From: Leptasterias polaris
Taxonomy: Eukaryota > Echinodermata > Asteroidea > Forcipulatida > Asteriidae
Assembly (NCBI GenBank): GCA_037783415.1
Contig: JAZGTN010000071.1
Span: 4,719,501-4,783,500, forward strand
DNA length: 64,000 bases
Direction of reading: 5' to 3'
Shown: piece after piece, positions 51,000 to 63,150 of the stretch
Layout: the number at the start of each line of letters is the position of its first letter
Position numbering within the stretch: the first letter of the stretch is position 1
The notes under the pieces: model-generated
Databases searched by the model: none
What the model saw: the letters and a program-made list of their open reading frames with translations, nothing else
Told to the model about the DNA's origin: nothing
Position numbers and translations under genes: made by a program

Positions 51000-53900
51000 A
51001 ATTTATAATGAAACGAGCAGATTTCATGTCATCCAGCTTTTAGCGAATTTGTGCAAACATTGCTTTCTTGTGAGTCTATGGTAAAGAATAAACTCCTAGG
51101 GCAGAATCCACTGAATATTTCAAACCCGATTCCCAACCGTCCATTGGATGGACCATGCTGGTGGTATCTATGCAGACATTTAGATTTTCATATTGATGTT
51201 TTGGACGCAAATCAAATACGCGTCTTTCACCTTTTCACAAGGTAATTAATTATAAGTAAAACAAATATTAATTAATTAATTAGTTATTATAATGCAGAGA
51301 TAAAAAACATTCACGCTGTAACTTGCCTCCATTCAAAGACTGTGGAGATGACTGTATTTTATATAAATTATAAGCCATAAATGCTAATACTACTTCCAAT
51401 TTTGAAATCAAAGTTTTCATCGAGGATTTTTCCCTGCCAATTTGCATCATGTTCTTGGGTGCGTGTTCTTGGCTGATACCGAAACACAAAACAATAATAT
51501 TTCATGTATAGAGATCGAAACATTCATCTTTCATGACAGTGGAGATGGATCTAGAAATGTTTACATGTTATTTAAATTATTTTTGGTTGCAAACTGGACA
51601 ATAGTGGATGAAATTAAAGCTTCTAAGTTAATGTCAATTGTTCTCCGTAATTCGGACTGATATTGTTTATTTTAGGTCTCATTTTGTTTGATTTTATGCA
51701 TCTCATGCACAGATGCAACGTTTTTCAGAGGTATACAAATTAGTCGCTTGTGGAATAAAATGGGACAAACTTTGTCCACTTTTTGTTTGCACCAATTCGA
51801 GCGGTTGAATGAATATAGGAACCGTCTTGTTGTAATAACAAAAATAATGTCTGACAATAAACATTATTGACAACTTATTTTGGTGTTTTTGGCTAGTTGT
51901 TTGTCTGTGCAGTTTGTTTATCAAATTGTCTTTGATATATTGGGTTATACTTTTGAATGATATAAACTACACTTTTTTGGTTTAAAGTTTTAAAGTGAAC
52001 CAACTTATAATATTTACCAGTTTTACGGAACAGCCATTGTGTTCCTCTCATTCAATAGAAAGTTATCAAACAGAGCCTAGAATGGCTACACAAGTTGGTT
52101 TCTTCCAAATATTGAAGCTAAGTTCGTTATAGATAACATTTTGAGGCAGGTAGCAGGAGTCAAAAGAAGATTGTTCATTGTCCGATCGTCCATTGTTTCA
52201 TCGTCATTTGGCATCTAAGATGACGGCCTGGTTACGTCAATACATACGGCCCATTATGAAAACAATAAATCACACAATATGGCGGCTTGATGAATTCAAT
52301 TTAAATTCTTTTTTCAGAGACATTTATTTTCCATTTCACTGGCTTACAATAAATGAATAAACATAGGTATACAAATTAACATGAAATCAAGGGTTCATTA
52401 TGAACAAATATGGGTCAATTCTTTGAACTTCTACACAAGGCGTAATTTGTGACCACTGCAAAACAACAAGTATTTTCTTGCTATTTTTTATTTATTTTTT
52501 TTTGGAGGGGGAACTAAATCTCCTGAAATTCTCCAAGATAAGATGGTAACCATGAAATGTTTTGGGATGGCCCCTATGAATATTCATTAATGACATGTGC
52601 CGGTTTCCTTTCGATTGAGCAAAAAATAAATTGTTTGGGGTCTTTCCTTCTGTAATTTAGTAATCAAAAAGAGGTTTTATTAGGCCTTCGTACTATTTCC
52701 CCCATAATTTGATCTATGACATCATGGATGTATGCATAGGTGGCAATCAAATCGTTAGCTGTTATGTTGAATGTTTACTAAATAATGATAGGGCCTACTC
52801 ATTATGTTGTAATTATTGCTCTTTCAAAATTTTACTTGCATAGCCCCTTTAATAATAGTTTTGGTTTGTTTATGAAGTGCGCCCTCAATAGTTCACTTTA
52901 AAACAGTTTTACATGGAGGGAGTTTCGATGTCACTTCGTTTCCCAAATTCATACCTAAAAACGTTCTTTTTGATACAAACTGTGACGCTCTACGGATTAT
53001 CTGGCTGTTCATCGAAGGTGGGAGTAACACTTGATGTTACAAAGGTATGTTTTTAGAGTGATGTTGGTAGATTATTTTAGTTTTCTATCTGTAACGTCCA
53101 CCTCGTCTCAAAGTCAAATGTAAACAACATGCGTACACAGGGTACACACATACATTGAATGTTGTTAACCCACCTTGTTGGGCTGTTTATGAGATAGCTC
53201 TCTTTTGAACATCGGTCTATAGTAAGACGGATGTTAAAAAGAGTGCCATAACAGCCCAACAAGGTGGGCTAACATACACGTATGCCCGAAAGCCATATTG
53301 TTTTATGTAGATCTGTCCTGACTCCTGGTTTTGTGTTTTTTTAATGTAGTTCAAGTGGGCATCAGGCGGATCTAGTGAACTGTACTTTCTACTTGTCTTT
53401 GTGACATTCAGTTCAGTTCTGAAGCATTGCAATATAGTTATGTACTTGTTTCATAAATGAGTAAAAACCTTGACCTTTTCCTCGATGATGCCTTGATGGT
53501 TTTTCTGCTATTGTCACGATAGTTGAACGAACCTCATATACACAACAATTCTTCCCCAGGAGTATGCATCCTTTCTGATCCTTCCATAACATTGAGTGAG
53601 TGACAGTAGGATAGTCGCTTGTAGTCACTCACTGACAGTGACTAAATTGCTAAATACAACAGGACCAGTGCCATTAGTACATAAATATTAAACGTAAATA
53701 TAAACGTAAAAATGAAAACGTAAATATAAACGTAAACATAAATATTAAACGTGATACAGAAGTTGTAGGTTTCTATATCAGTAGAATGTTTTAATTAACA
53801 GGTCTTGAATTACATGGAGGCCATATGTCCTTCCTTGCTCCTGGTCAATAGCCTTGTTGCCCCTTCAAAAGTTTCCAATAGACTTCGATTTCCCAATGGA

Positions 53901-54250
53901 AGTGCCGTTTGAAAAATGAAAATGGCCTTACCCTCTCAAAGATGTAATTCCAGGCCTGTGTTGTGGTAATGGAATAATTGTGTGATGAGCAGGTTGTTAT
54001 CTTGTTTGTTCTTTGTAGATTGATCATTAATTGACATAAAGGGCCTACATCAGTGTTGGTTTAGAAGCCCTTGCTGGCTAGAATGAATGGCCATGCAGAA
54101 TGTCATATTAAAACCAAAAAAATCCAATGTGTTTGTCAAAGATTAACCATATTTGGGCTAATAAGATTTTGGTCATTAAATTAGTAAAAACTAAATGTGT
54201 GTCAGATTCAGCATCTTTTCCTTTTATTTTAACAATGACTTTCATTGGAC
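51000..54250. other. Intergenic DNA downstream of bambi
   Basis: No gene recognised. One further ATGAATATTCAT palindrome lies at 52576-52587, and an irregular (ACGTAAATATAA)-type low-complexity block lies at 53681-53752. The rest is AT-rich unique sequence with short chance frames. Confidence 0.45.
53681..53752. repeat. Imperfect tandem repeat of AACGTAAATATA units
   Basis: Four to five degenerate 11-18 bp units around ACGTAAATATAAACGTAAA. No coding capacity. Confidence 0.7.
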
Positions 54251-54253
54251 TGA

Positions 54254-54620
54254 TGGGGTGTCGTGGCCGAGTGGATAAGAACACCGAACTCAAGCTCTGG
54301 TGTTTCTGTTCAGCAGAGTGTAGGTTTGAGTCCCGGTCGTGACACTTGTGTCCCTGAGCAAGACACTTAACTATAATTGCTTCTCTCCACCCAGGGGTAA
54401 AATGGGTACCTGTGAGGGCAGAGATGGTTCTTGTGATGGATTTAGCCTAGTAGCGCATATATTGCAGCACAGGCTGTATATACTCCCCAGGGAGCTGAGA
54501 TGGTTTCAGGATTGGAATAAAAATGGCCCAGTGACCAGGGGTAATAATATGCGCCTCGGAATAGCCTAGCTAGATAGATGGCGCTTTATAAATGCTTGAT
54601 ATTATTATTTATTATTATCG
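54254..54620 (+). mobile_element. tRNA-Leu(CAA)-derived SINE, apparently full length
   Basis: The head folds like a class II tRNA. It has an A-box TGGCCGAGTGG (54264-54274), an anticodon-arm region GAACTCAAGCTC as in tRNA-Leu(CAA), a long variable arm and a B-box GGTTTGAGTCC (54323-54333). GTGTC near the start pairs with GACAC after the B-box. The body contains CTGAGCAAGACACTTAAC and CCACCCAGGGGTAAAATGGG, phrases shared by many animal SINEs. The 3' end is GGCGCTTTATAAATGCTTG plus a (ATT)n tail, closely matching the 3' end of the LINE fragment at 22712-23114. Confidence 0.82.
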
Positions 54621-55197
54621 TCGAGTGAGGACTATACTGTTCATTTATTCAAAGTATGTTGATTTGGTGTCTCAGTACTTGAAATGGGCATGTACCTTTT
54701 CTTTTTTGTTCATGATCTTTAGATCCAATAATAAACCACAAGGTAAACTGACTGGGTGAATTATTTATTTATTTTTAATTTTTTTTGAAGCTGTGAGATG
54801 AGGCAGAGGTTGATGAAGACTCCAAGAGTGGAGACTCCTCAGAATAGAACCAGTGGGTGGAGAGACATCACCAGAGATGGATGACAACTGTGCACCATGT
54901 TTTACAGGTAATATCATTAACCATTTTCTTCTCATTTGAGAAACATACACTTACTCTCTTCTATGTTTTCTTATCAAAATTTAGTTATAAACAAACACTT
55001 TTTTTTGACAAATTCTTAACAGTTTTCAAACTAAACTAAGTATTTCAAATTTAATATTATTTCAGAATTTAGGAAATAGTACTCCTTCCTCAAAAATCAA
55101 TAAGAAGAAAACAAGTTCCTGTGTTTTTGTTATGCTTGTGTGTGCCTGAGTAGGTAACCACATTCAAACCAGGGACCTATAACAAAAGAGAACAATA

Positions 55198-55253
55198 GGT
55201 CCATGGTTGCTATCACAAAGGAAAGCATTGTGGTCCATGGTTGCTATCACAAA
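55198..55253. repeat. Short direct repeat, two copies
   Basis: GGTCCATGGTTGCTATCACA followed by AAG occurs twice with about 10 bp between copies. Confidence 0.8.
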
Positions 55254-55462
55254 GAGTTGAACAAAGGAGGGTCCAAGATTGCAGGCTGTTACACACTTGT
55301 GTGTTCCCACGGATTGGCACTTGTGGGGTCCTGACAACAATGGAACAATGGACCCCCCAAGGTCATTTCAATAGGAACAATTGGACCCCACAAGGGAATT
55401 CTTCAGAAAAGGGAATAATAGAACAACAATAGCAGTACCCCACAAACCGGATCTGTAAGGGT

Positions 55463-55495
55463 GGGTGTGTGTGTGTGGGGGGGGGGGGGGGGGGG
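55463..55495 (+). repeat. (GT)n followed by a 19-G run
   Basis: A GT microsatellite (55463-55476) runs directly into 19 consecutive Gs (55477-55495). It is capable of G-quadruplex formation, and the run length is prone to sequencing error. Confidence 0.85.
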
Positions 55496-56251
55496 ACATT
55501 ACAGAATGACAACCCCATATAGTGATGTTTGTAAGGGCAATGATCAGTTTGCTGTTCCTTTTCCACAATATCTGTAAATGGAAATTAATTTATATTTTAA
55601 TAAATATTATTTGTTCTTCTGTTTACAGGAATAGTCCCTTGGTCTCACAGGGAACTTTGAAATCTACAAGAAGAAAGGAATGCCGCTCTGTATTCATCTG
55701 TAGAACGCCTTGCATTAACCAAATTATGCAGTCGTTAATGCTGACTTAAAGCAGATACTGTGCAGAAAAGAACCCATGAACAAAGTAGCCTCCATGTTGA
55801 TGATATTGCGGATTCCAACTCTAGAGCACAATATTGTGAAGAATTTTTATATCAATTCATTAAGTCTGGATTCCAGTTAATATTGGATATGGCTATGGAT
55901 GCAAAGGATCCAAGTTCTGTGGATTGTGTGTTAGGTTGTTATTTATTTATTGTAAATAATAGTGTAATTGCTCATGAAATATTCAAGCAAAATTTAGAAA
56001 TAGTATCAATTTAGAAAAATGATCTCAAGGGAAAAGTGTGACACTAGGCAATCAATTTTCAAGTTAAAGTTTTTAAAATATGCATTGGAGATTAATTGTT
56101 CAACAATTTACAACAGATGATTAATGTAGGAATATCTGGTGACAAGTTTTAAACAAATGTTCATTTAAAAGCTTTTGATATTTTAAATAAAGATGAAAAC
56201 AATTCAAACACTTTTGAAATAGTTATAAAAAATGTATGTTGTTTTATTTTT

Positions 56252-56308
56252 GATTTTGGGTTGAACAAAGAAAAATTTACTAGAGCGGGATTTGAACCAA
56301 CAACCTCC
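56252..56308 (-). repeat. SINE fragment with B-box, copy 2
   Basis: The reverse strand reads GGTTGTTGGTTCAAATCCCG then TTTTTCTTTGTTCAACCCAA, matching 22565-22621 with a few changes. It lies immediately left of the 357-bp satellite array. Confidence 0.55.
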
Positions 56309-56442
56309 TTGTTTTATTTTTGTATGAACGATATTTTTAATAAAAGGGAACACTTTCAGCATCTAAACTTTCCCCGATTGGTTTTTGTGAATTTGTTATC
56401 TTTTTAACGTGTCAATTTTTATTTAATTAAGCGGACAAAATC

Positions 56443-59400
56443 TTGGTATATAGGTGAAACGGAGTGCGAGGAGCAGAACATTCTTGGTTTGAGTTGTCTA
56501 CGTTGGCAACTTTTTAAGATATTGCCTGATTTTCGATATAACGATGCCTCATAATCCAGATTAAATCGAATTTCTGGTCCCTCAAAATCAAGATTAAAAT
56601 GCACCTGTGGTCCTAACCCCTTATCCCAAGCAGCTGTAACTTGGCGACCGTCTTTTATATACAACGGAGTCTCTTTGGTCTAATTTTGAGGCAAATCGGA
56701 GAGACAATATTTTCGAGGCTGAAAAAATGACTGGACTACCCCCTTGTCGTTTTTCCCAAAATCGGCCGAAAAAAATGTTGTTTCCAAATCACCTGAAATT
56801 TGGTATATAGGTGAAACGGAGTGCGAGGAGCAGAATATTCTTGGTTTGAGTTGTCTACGTTGGCAACTTTTTAAGATATTGCCTGATTTTCGATATAACG
56901 ATGCCTCATAATCCAGATTAAATCGAATTTCTGGTCCCTCAAAATCAAGATTAAAATGCACCTGTGGTCCTAACCCCTTATCCCAAGCAGCTGTAACTTG
57001 GCGACCGTCTTTTATATACAACGGAGTCTCTTTGGTCTAATTTTGAGGCAAATCGGAGAGAAAATATTTTCGAGGCTGAAAAAATGACTGGACTACCCCC
57101 TTGTCGTTTTTCCCAAAATCGGCCGAAAAAAATGTTGTTTCCAAATCACCTGAAATTTGGTATATAGGTGAAACGGAGTGCGAGGAGCAGAACATTCTTG
57201 GTTTGAGTTGTCTACGTTGGCAACTTTTTAAGATATTGCCTGATTTTCGATATAACGATGCCTCATAATCCAGATTAAATCGAATTTCTGGTCCCTCAAA
57301 ATCAAGATTAAAATGCACCTGTGGTCCTAACCCCTTATCCCAAGCAGCTGTAACTTGGCGACCGTCTTTTATATACAACGGAGTCTCTTTGGTCTAATTT
57401 TGAGGCAAATCGGAGAGACAATATTTTCGAGGCTGAAAAAATGACTGGACTACCCCCTTGTCGTTTTTCCCAAAATCGGCCGAAAAAAATGTTGTTTCCA
57501 AATCACCTGAAATTTGGTATATAGGTGAAACGGAGTGCGAGGAGCAGAATATTCTTGGTTTGAGTTGTCTACGTTGGCAACTTTTTAAGATATTGCCTGA
57601 TTTTCGATATAACGATGCCTCATAATCCAGATTAAATCGAATTTCTGGTCCCTCAAAATCAAGATTAAAATGCACCTGTGGTCCTAACCCCTTATCCCAA
57701 GCAGCTGTAACTTGGCGACCGTCTTTTATATACAACGGAGTCTCTTTGGTCTAATTTTGAGGCAAATCGGAGAGAAAATATTTTCGAGGCTGAAAAAATG
57801 ACTGGACTACCCCCTTGTCGTTTTTCCCAAAATCGGCCGAAAAAAATGTTGTTTCCAAATCACCTGAAATTTGGTATATAGGTGAAACGGAGTGCGAGGA
57901 GCAGAACATTCTTGGTTTGAGTTGTCTACGTTGGCAACTTTTTAAGATATTGCCTGATTTTCGATATAACGATGCCTCATAATCCAGATTAAATCGAATT
58001 TCTGGTCCCTCAAAATCAAGATTAAAATGCACCTGTGGTCCTAACCCCTTATCCCAAGCAGCTGTAACTTGGCGACCGTCTTTTATATACAACGGAGTCT
58101 CTTTGGTCTAATTTTGAGGCAAATCGGAGAGACAATATTTTCGAGGCTGAAAAAATGACTGGACTACCCCCTTGTCGTTTTTCCCAAAATCGGCCGAAAA
58201 AAATGTTGTTTCCAAATCACCTGAAATTTGGTATATAGGTGAAACGGAGTGCGAGGAGCAGAATATTCTTGGTTTGAGTTGTCTACGTTGGCAACTTTTT
58301 AAGATATTGCCTGATTTTCGATATAACGATGCCTCATAATCCAGATTAAATCGAATTTCTGGTCCCTCAAAATCAAGATTAAAATGCACCTGTGGTCCTA
58401 ACCCCTTATCCCAAGCAGCTGTAACTTGGCGACCGTCTTTTATATACAACGGAGTCTCTTTGGTCTAATTTTGAGGCAAATCGGAGAGAAAATATTTTCG
58501 AGGCTGAAAAAATGACTGGACTACCCCCTTGTCGTTTTTCCCAAAATCGGCCGAAAAAAATGTTGTTTCCAAATCACCTGAAATTTGGTATATAGGTGAA
58601 ACGGAGTGCGAGGAGCAGAACATTCTTGGTTTGAGTTGTCTACGTTGGCAACTTTTTAAGATATTGCCTGATTTTCGATATAACGATGCCTCATAATCCA
58701 GATTAAATCGAATTTCTGGTCCCTCAAAATCAAGATTAAAATGCACCTGTGGTCCTACCCCCTTATCCCAAGCAGCTGTAACTTGGCGACCGTCTTTTAT
58801 ATACAACGGAGTCTCTTTGGTCTAATTTTGAGGCAAATCGGAGAGAAAATATTTTCGAGGCTGAAAAAATGACTGGACTACCCCCTTGTCGTTTTTCCCA
58901 AAATCGGCCGAAAAAAATGTTGTTTCCAAATCACCTGAAATTTGGTATATAGGTGAAACGGAGTGCGAGGAGCAGAACATTCTTGGTTTGAGTTGTCTAC
59001 GTTGGCAACTTTTTAAGATATTGCCTGATTTTCGATATAACGATGCCTCATAATCCAGATTAAATCGAATTTCTGGTCCCTCAAAATCAAGATTAAAATG
59101 CACCTGTGGTCCTACCCGCTTATCCCAAGCAGCTGTAACTTGGCGACCGTCTTTTATATACAACGGAGTCTCTTTGGTCTAATTTTGAGGCAAATCGGAG
59201 AGAAAATATTTTCGAGGCTGAAAAAATGACTGGACTACCTACCCCCTTGTCGTTTTTCCCAAAATCGGCCGAAAAAAATGTTGTTTCCAAATCACCTGAA
59301 ATTTGGTATATAGGTGAAACGGAGTGCGAGGAGCAGAACATTCTTGGTTTGAGTTGTCTACGTTGGCAACTTTTTAAGATATTGCCTGATTTTCGATATA

Positions 59401-61031
59401 ACGATGCCTCATAATCCAGATTAAATCGAATTTCTGGTCCCTCAAAATCAAGATTAAAATGCACCTGTGGTCCTACCCCCTTATCCCAAGCAGCTGTAAC
59501 TTGGCGACCGTCTTTTATATACAACGGAGTCTCTTTGGTCTAATTTTGAGGCAAATCGGAGAGAAAATATTTTCGAGGCTGAAAAAATGACTGGACTACC
59601 CCCTTGTCGTTTTTCCCAAAATCGGCCGAAAAAAATGTTGTTTCCAAATCACCTGAAATTTGGTATATAGGTGAAACGGAGTGCGAGGAGCAGAACATTC
59701 TTGGTTTGAGTTGTCTACGTTGGCAACTTTTTAAGATATTGCCTGATTTTCGATATAACGATGCCTCATAATCCAGATTAAATCGAATTTCTGGTCCCTC
59801 AAAATCAAGATTAAAATGCACCTGTGGTCCTACCCCCTTATCCCAAGCAGCTGTAACTTGGCGACCGTCTTTTATATACAACGGAGTCTCTTTGGTCTAA
59901 TTTTGAGGCAAATCGGAGAGAAAATATTTTCGAGGCTGAAAAAATGACTGGACTACCCCCTTGTCGTTTTTCCCAAAATCGGCCGAAAAAAATGTTGTTT
60001 CCAAATCACCTGAAATTTGGTATATAGGTGAAACGGAGTGCGAGGAGCAGAACATTCTTGGTTTGAGTTGTCTACGTTGGCAACTTTTTAAGATATTGCC
60101 TGATTTTCGATATAACGATGCCTCATAATCCAGATTAAATCGAATTTCTGGTCCCTCAAAATCAAGATTAAAATGCACCTGTGGTCCTACCCCCTTATCC
60201 CAAGCAGCTGTAACTTGGCGACCGTCTTTTATATACAACGGAGTCTCTTTGGTCTAATTTTGAGGCAAATCGGAGAGAAAATATTTTCGAGGCTGAAAAA
60301 ATGACTGGACTACCCCCTTGTCGTTTTTCCCAAAATCGGCCGAAAAAAATGTTGTTTCCAAATCACCTGAAATTTGGTATATAGGTGAAACGGAGTGCGA
60401 GGAGCAGAACATTCTTGGTTTGAGTTGTCTACGTTGGCAACTTTTTAAGATATTGCCTGATTTTCGATATAACGATGCCTCATAATCCAGATTAAATCGA
60501 ATTTCTGGTCCCTCAAAATCAAGATTAAAATGCACCTGTGGTCCTAACCCCTTATCCCAAGCAGCTGTAACTTGGCGACCGTCTTTTATATACAACGGAG
60601 TCTCTTTGGTCTAATTTTGAGGCAAATCGGAGAGAAAATATTTTCGAGGCTGAAAAAATGACTGGACTACCTACCCCCTTGTCGTTTTTCCCAAAATCGG
60701 CCGAAAAAAATGTTGTTTCCAAATCACCTGAAATTTGGTATATAGGTGAAACGGAGTGCGAGGAGCAGAACATTCTTGGTTTGAGTTGTCTACGTTGGCA
60801 ACTTTTTAAGATATTGCCTGATTTTCGATATAACGATGCCTCATAATCCAGATTAAATCGAATTTCTGGTCCCTCAAAATCAAGATTAAAATGCACCTGT
60901 GGTCCTACCCCCTTATCCCAAGCAGCTGTAACTTGGCGACCGTCTTTTATATACAACGGAGTCTCTTTGGTCTAATTTTGAGGCAAATCGGAGAGAAAAT
61001 AATTTCGAGGCTGAAAAAATGACTGGACTAC
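56443..61031. repeat. 357-bp satellite array, 12.8 copies, with higher-order structure
   Basis: Units start at TTGGTATATAGG: 56443, 56800, 57157, 57514, 57871, 58228, 58585, 58942, 59303, 59660, 60017, 60374 and 60735 (partial, to 61031). Copies are nearly identical. Diagnostic sites are CAGAACATT/CAGAATATT, CCTAACCCC/CCTACCCCC and GAGACAATA/GAGAAAATA. The first six units alternate strictly as two types, a 714-bp dimer. Later units are one type, and units 8 and 12 share a 4-bp CTAC insertion four units apart. Because 357 = 119 x 3, one minus-strand frame has a single stop per unit and looks like 13 tandem 113-aa proteins. Those frames start at TTG rather than ATG, so they are not accepted as genes. 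Confidence 0.97.
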
Positions 61032-63150
61032 AGAAGACATGAACTTTATTTAGTGGACATGTTATCTTCATTAAAAAGGGGAAGGAAACAAGTTTATTTT
61101 TCAGTGGTGGTAGTTCAAATAACTAATTATTGTCAACAGAGGGCGCCCTTTACACAAATATTGTATTATACAATACGTGGTTCTAATATTCATCACGGTT
61201 GAAAAGTATTGCTATGTTGTGGATCGCCGATGGCCTAGTGGACAAGGTCGCGGAGCAAGATCGGAAGACCTGCGGGTTCGAATCCCGGCAAGGACACAAG
61301 GTAAGAAATAAAGGTATAAGGTAAACTAACCCGCACTAACCCGCACTAACAAGCACCACGCACTCACAAGACGGGACACGACAGGTGGAAGGAAGGAGAG
61401 AGGGGGAGAGACGGGGAGTGGGTGTGCGCAAATTTTTTTACTTTTTTTTTAAAATTTTATTTAAAAAATCGAAAAACGAAAAATTAACGGTCTTTTATTT
61501 TCTTAAAATCGGCTGAAACGCACGCTCGTTAATTATTTTTCATTTTCATAAACAATTATTTAAAAACATGCATTTTGGGTGCTAAAAGTCCACTAAAATA
61601 ACATTTTCGGAAAAGTACAAGATTTAAAGCACTCTTTAATACTTATCATGATGCTTAGATTGATCTGCTACATAAAGTAAGCATTCTGGTTACAAAAAAG
61701 CCTTCGAAAATTATTTTAAAATAATAATATGCAATTTCAAGTCTTTAAAACACCTTTTTGAGAGGCTTAACATCATTTCCATACAACAATTTCCTTATTT
61801 ACACCATTTAATTACACTTAAGCTAATATTCTATCAAATCCTTCCAGTTGAAACGCCTAAACATTTCTACATAACATTTGTAAAAATATTAAACAAAAAA
61901 ACTTATATAGAATGGCAAAAGGCATATTTAAATTAAAGAATAAGTTAGAAAGTAATTGATTACCATGATCTACATGTAATAACAACTCCATGGTTTTTTA
62001 TAGCCAAATGAAAGGGATGCTCTATTTCTTCCTACTACTTCTCTAAACATTCAAGACACATTTGTGTATACACAAATTGTTTTACCATTATTATTAACAA
62101 AGTTTAGTCCACAAGGCAATAATACTCAGGTACCTATAGTCATCTAACAGTTGGAGTCTGTGTTGCATTAGTATGTTCATTTGGAGACAGGGCACCAGAC
62201 AAAAATGGCTAAAGCGTGAGAAAACGTCCTTTTTTATATAAGTGAAGAGTTTGTTATTTCCTTCATGCGTAGTGGAGAACAAATTTGTCTCTTGCTTTGT
62301 AAGACCCCTTAGTATTCTAAAACCTCAGCAGACTTCTCTCTATAAATAATAACAGATTCAAGGCTATGTCAATACTGAACACCTACATACTAATCTAACG
62401 AACAAGGACATCTTAGCTGATCTAATTGAGTTTGTTTCAAAAACACTAAACGGTGAATCTGCTTGTCGTTTCTATAAAGTAGGACCATTATCAATTTTGT
62501 AAGGACATTTTATGATTACAGAAGATACCCATTCCTTGTAGGTATGGCACTTTATTTTGTATGAATCTAGTGAAAGTACCTAATGCAATAAAACATCAGT
62601 AGTGATAACAACGTATACAGTAAAGGTCTGTTTGCACATAATTATAAAACACATTGCCGGAATACTTTTTCACTTTTGTACTTGTTAAAAATGCTATTGG
62701 CATATGTACTGTATGCTTTAACGCAGTTGTTGATACATGACAACGATATTGTCCTGTAAATGTTGTGTAAACAGGCCCTTTTACAAACAAGCCTACCTCA
62801 ATATCCTAGAATTTCATAAATTAAGGAGCTGATGTTGCTTGATGCAGAAAGAAGACACGTGTTTGAATTCATGGTTAAGACGAAAGCCAAGTGTTCTCTT
62901 TGGCTGAGCTTGTGCATCTCTTATTAGTACTAAGGCATTGTCATCGTCTTGAGCATACATGTAGCTGCTGCAATTAGAAGATAAATGCATGTACATCATT
63001 CCAACGAAGGATCAACAACTTACTACAGTCTTTGGGTTTTGATGAATCTTTCAAACCACATCACTCATGTCTTGCATTTCAGAAATTCTGTTTAAGACAA
63101 CAAGATACGGGACGGGGAGGGGGGTGCTGATAAGAAGGGGGAGGGTCTAA
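61032..63150. other. AT-rich unique DNA between two satellite arrays
   Basis: Apart from the tRNA-like SINE head at 61221-61300, no gene or repeat was recognised. 61428-61480 is a near-homopolymeric A/T stretch. Open frames are at most about 64 codons. Confidence 0.45.
61221..61350 (+). mobile_element. tRNA-derived SINE head (second family)
   Basis: The A-box TGGCCTAGTGG (61231-61241) and the B-box GGTTCGAATCC (61275-61285) are at tRNA spacing and strongly canonical. The acceptor arms GATCGCC and GGACAC do not pair, so it is not a working tRNA. It is followed by AGGTAAGAAATAAAGGTATA and a doubled AACCCGCACT unit. The 3' limit is uncertain. Confidence 0.6.

Larger units (their letters stand above)
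54791..56195 (+). ncRNA. Possible two-exon non-coding transcript or 3' end of an unseen gene
   Basis: A T-rich acceptor ending TTTTTTTTGAAG precedes 54791, and a donor GTAATA follows 54907. A second acceptor TTCTTCTGTTTACAG ends at 55628, and AATAAA occurs at about 56185. The putative exons (54791-54907 and 55629-about 56200) have stops in every frame or no recognisable protein. The frame at 55760-56014 has no ATG start at its 5' end and no known similarity. This is only a splice-signal reading. Confidence 0.2.

Noticed and set aside
54254..54345. Functional tRNA-Leu(CAA) gene
   Set aside because: Several stem mismatches, and it continues directly into a SINE body with a LINE-like tail.
56419..60956. 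Thirteen tandem minus-strand frames of 81-134 aa that look like a multigene family
   Set aside because: They are one frame of a 357-bp satellite (119 codons). They begin at TTG, have no ATG at the start, and the few differences between copies are mostly amino-acid changing or frame-shifting, with no sign of protein constraint.
61221..61300. Functional tRNA gene
   Set aside because: A- and B-boxes are good but the acceptor stem does not pair and no pol III terminator follows at the right place. Treated as a SINE head.
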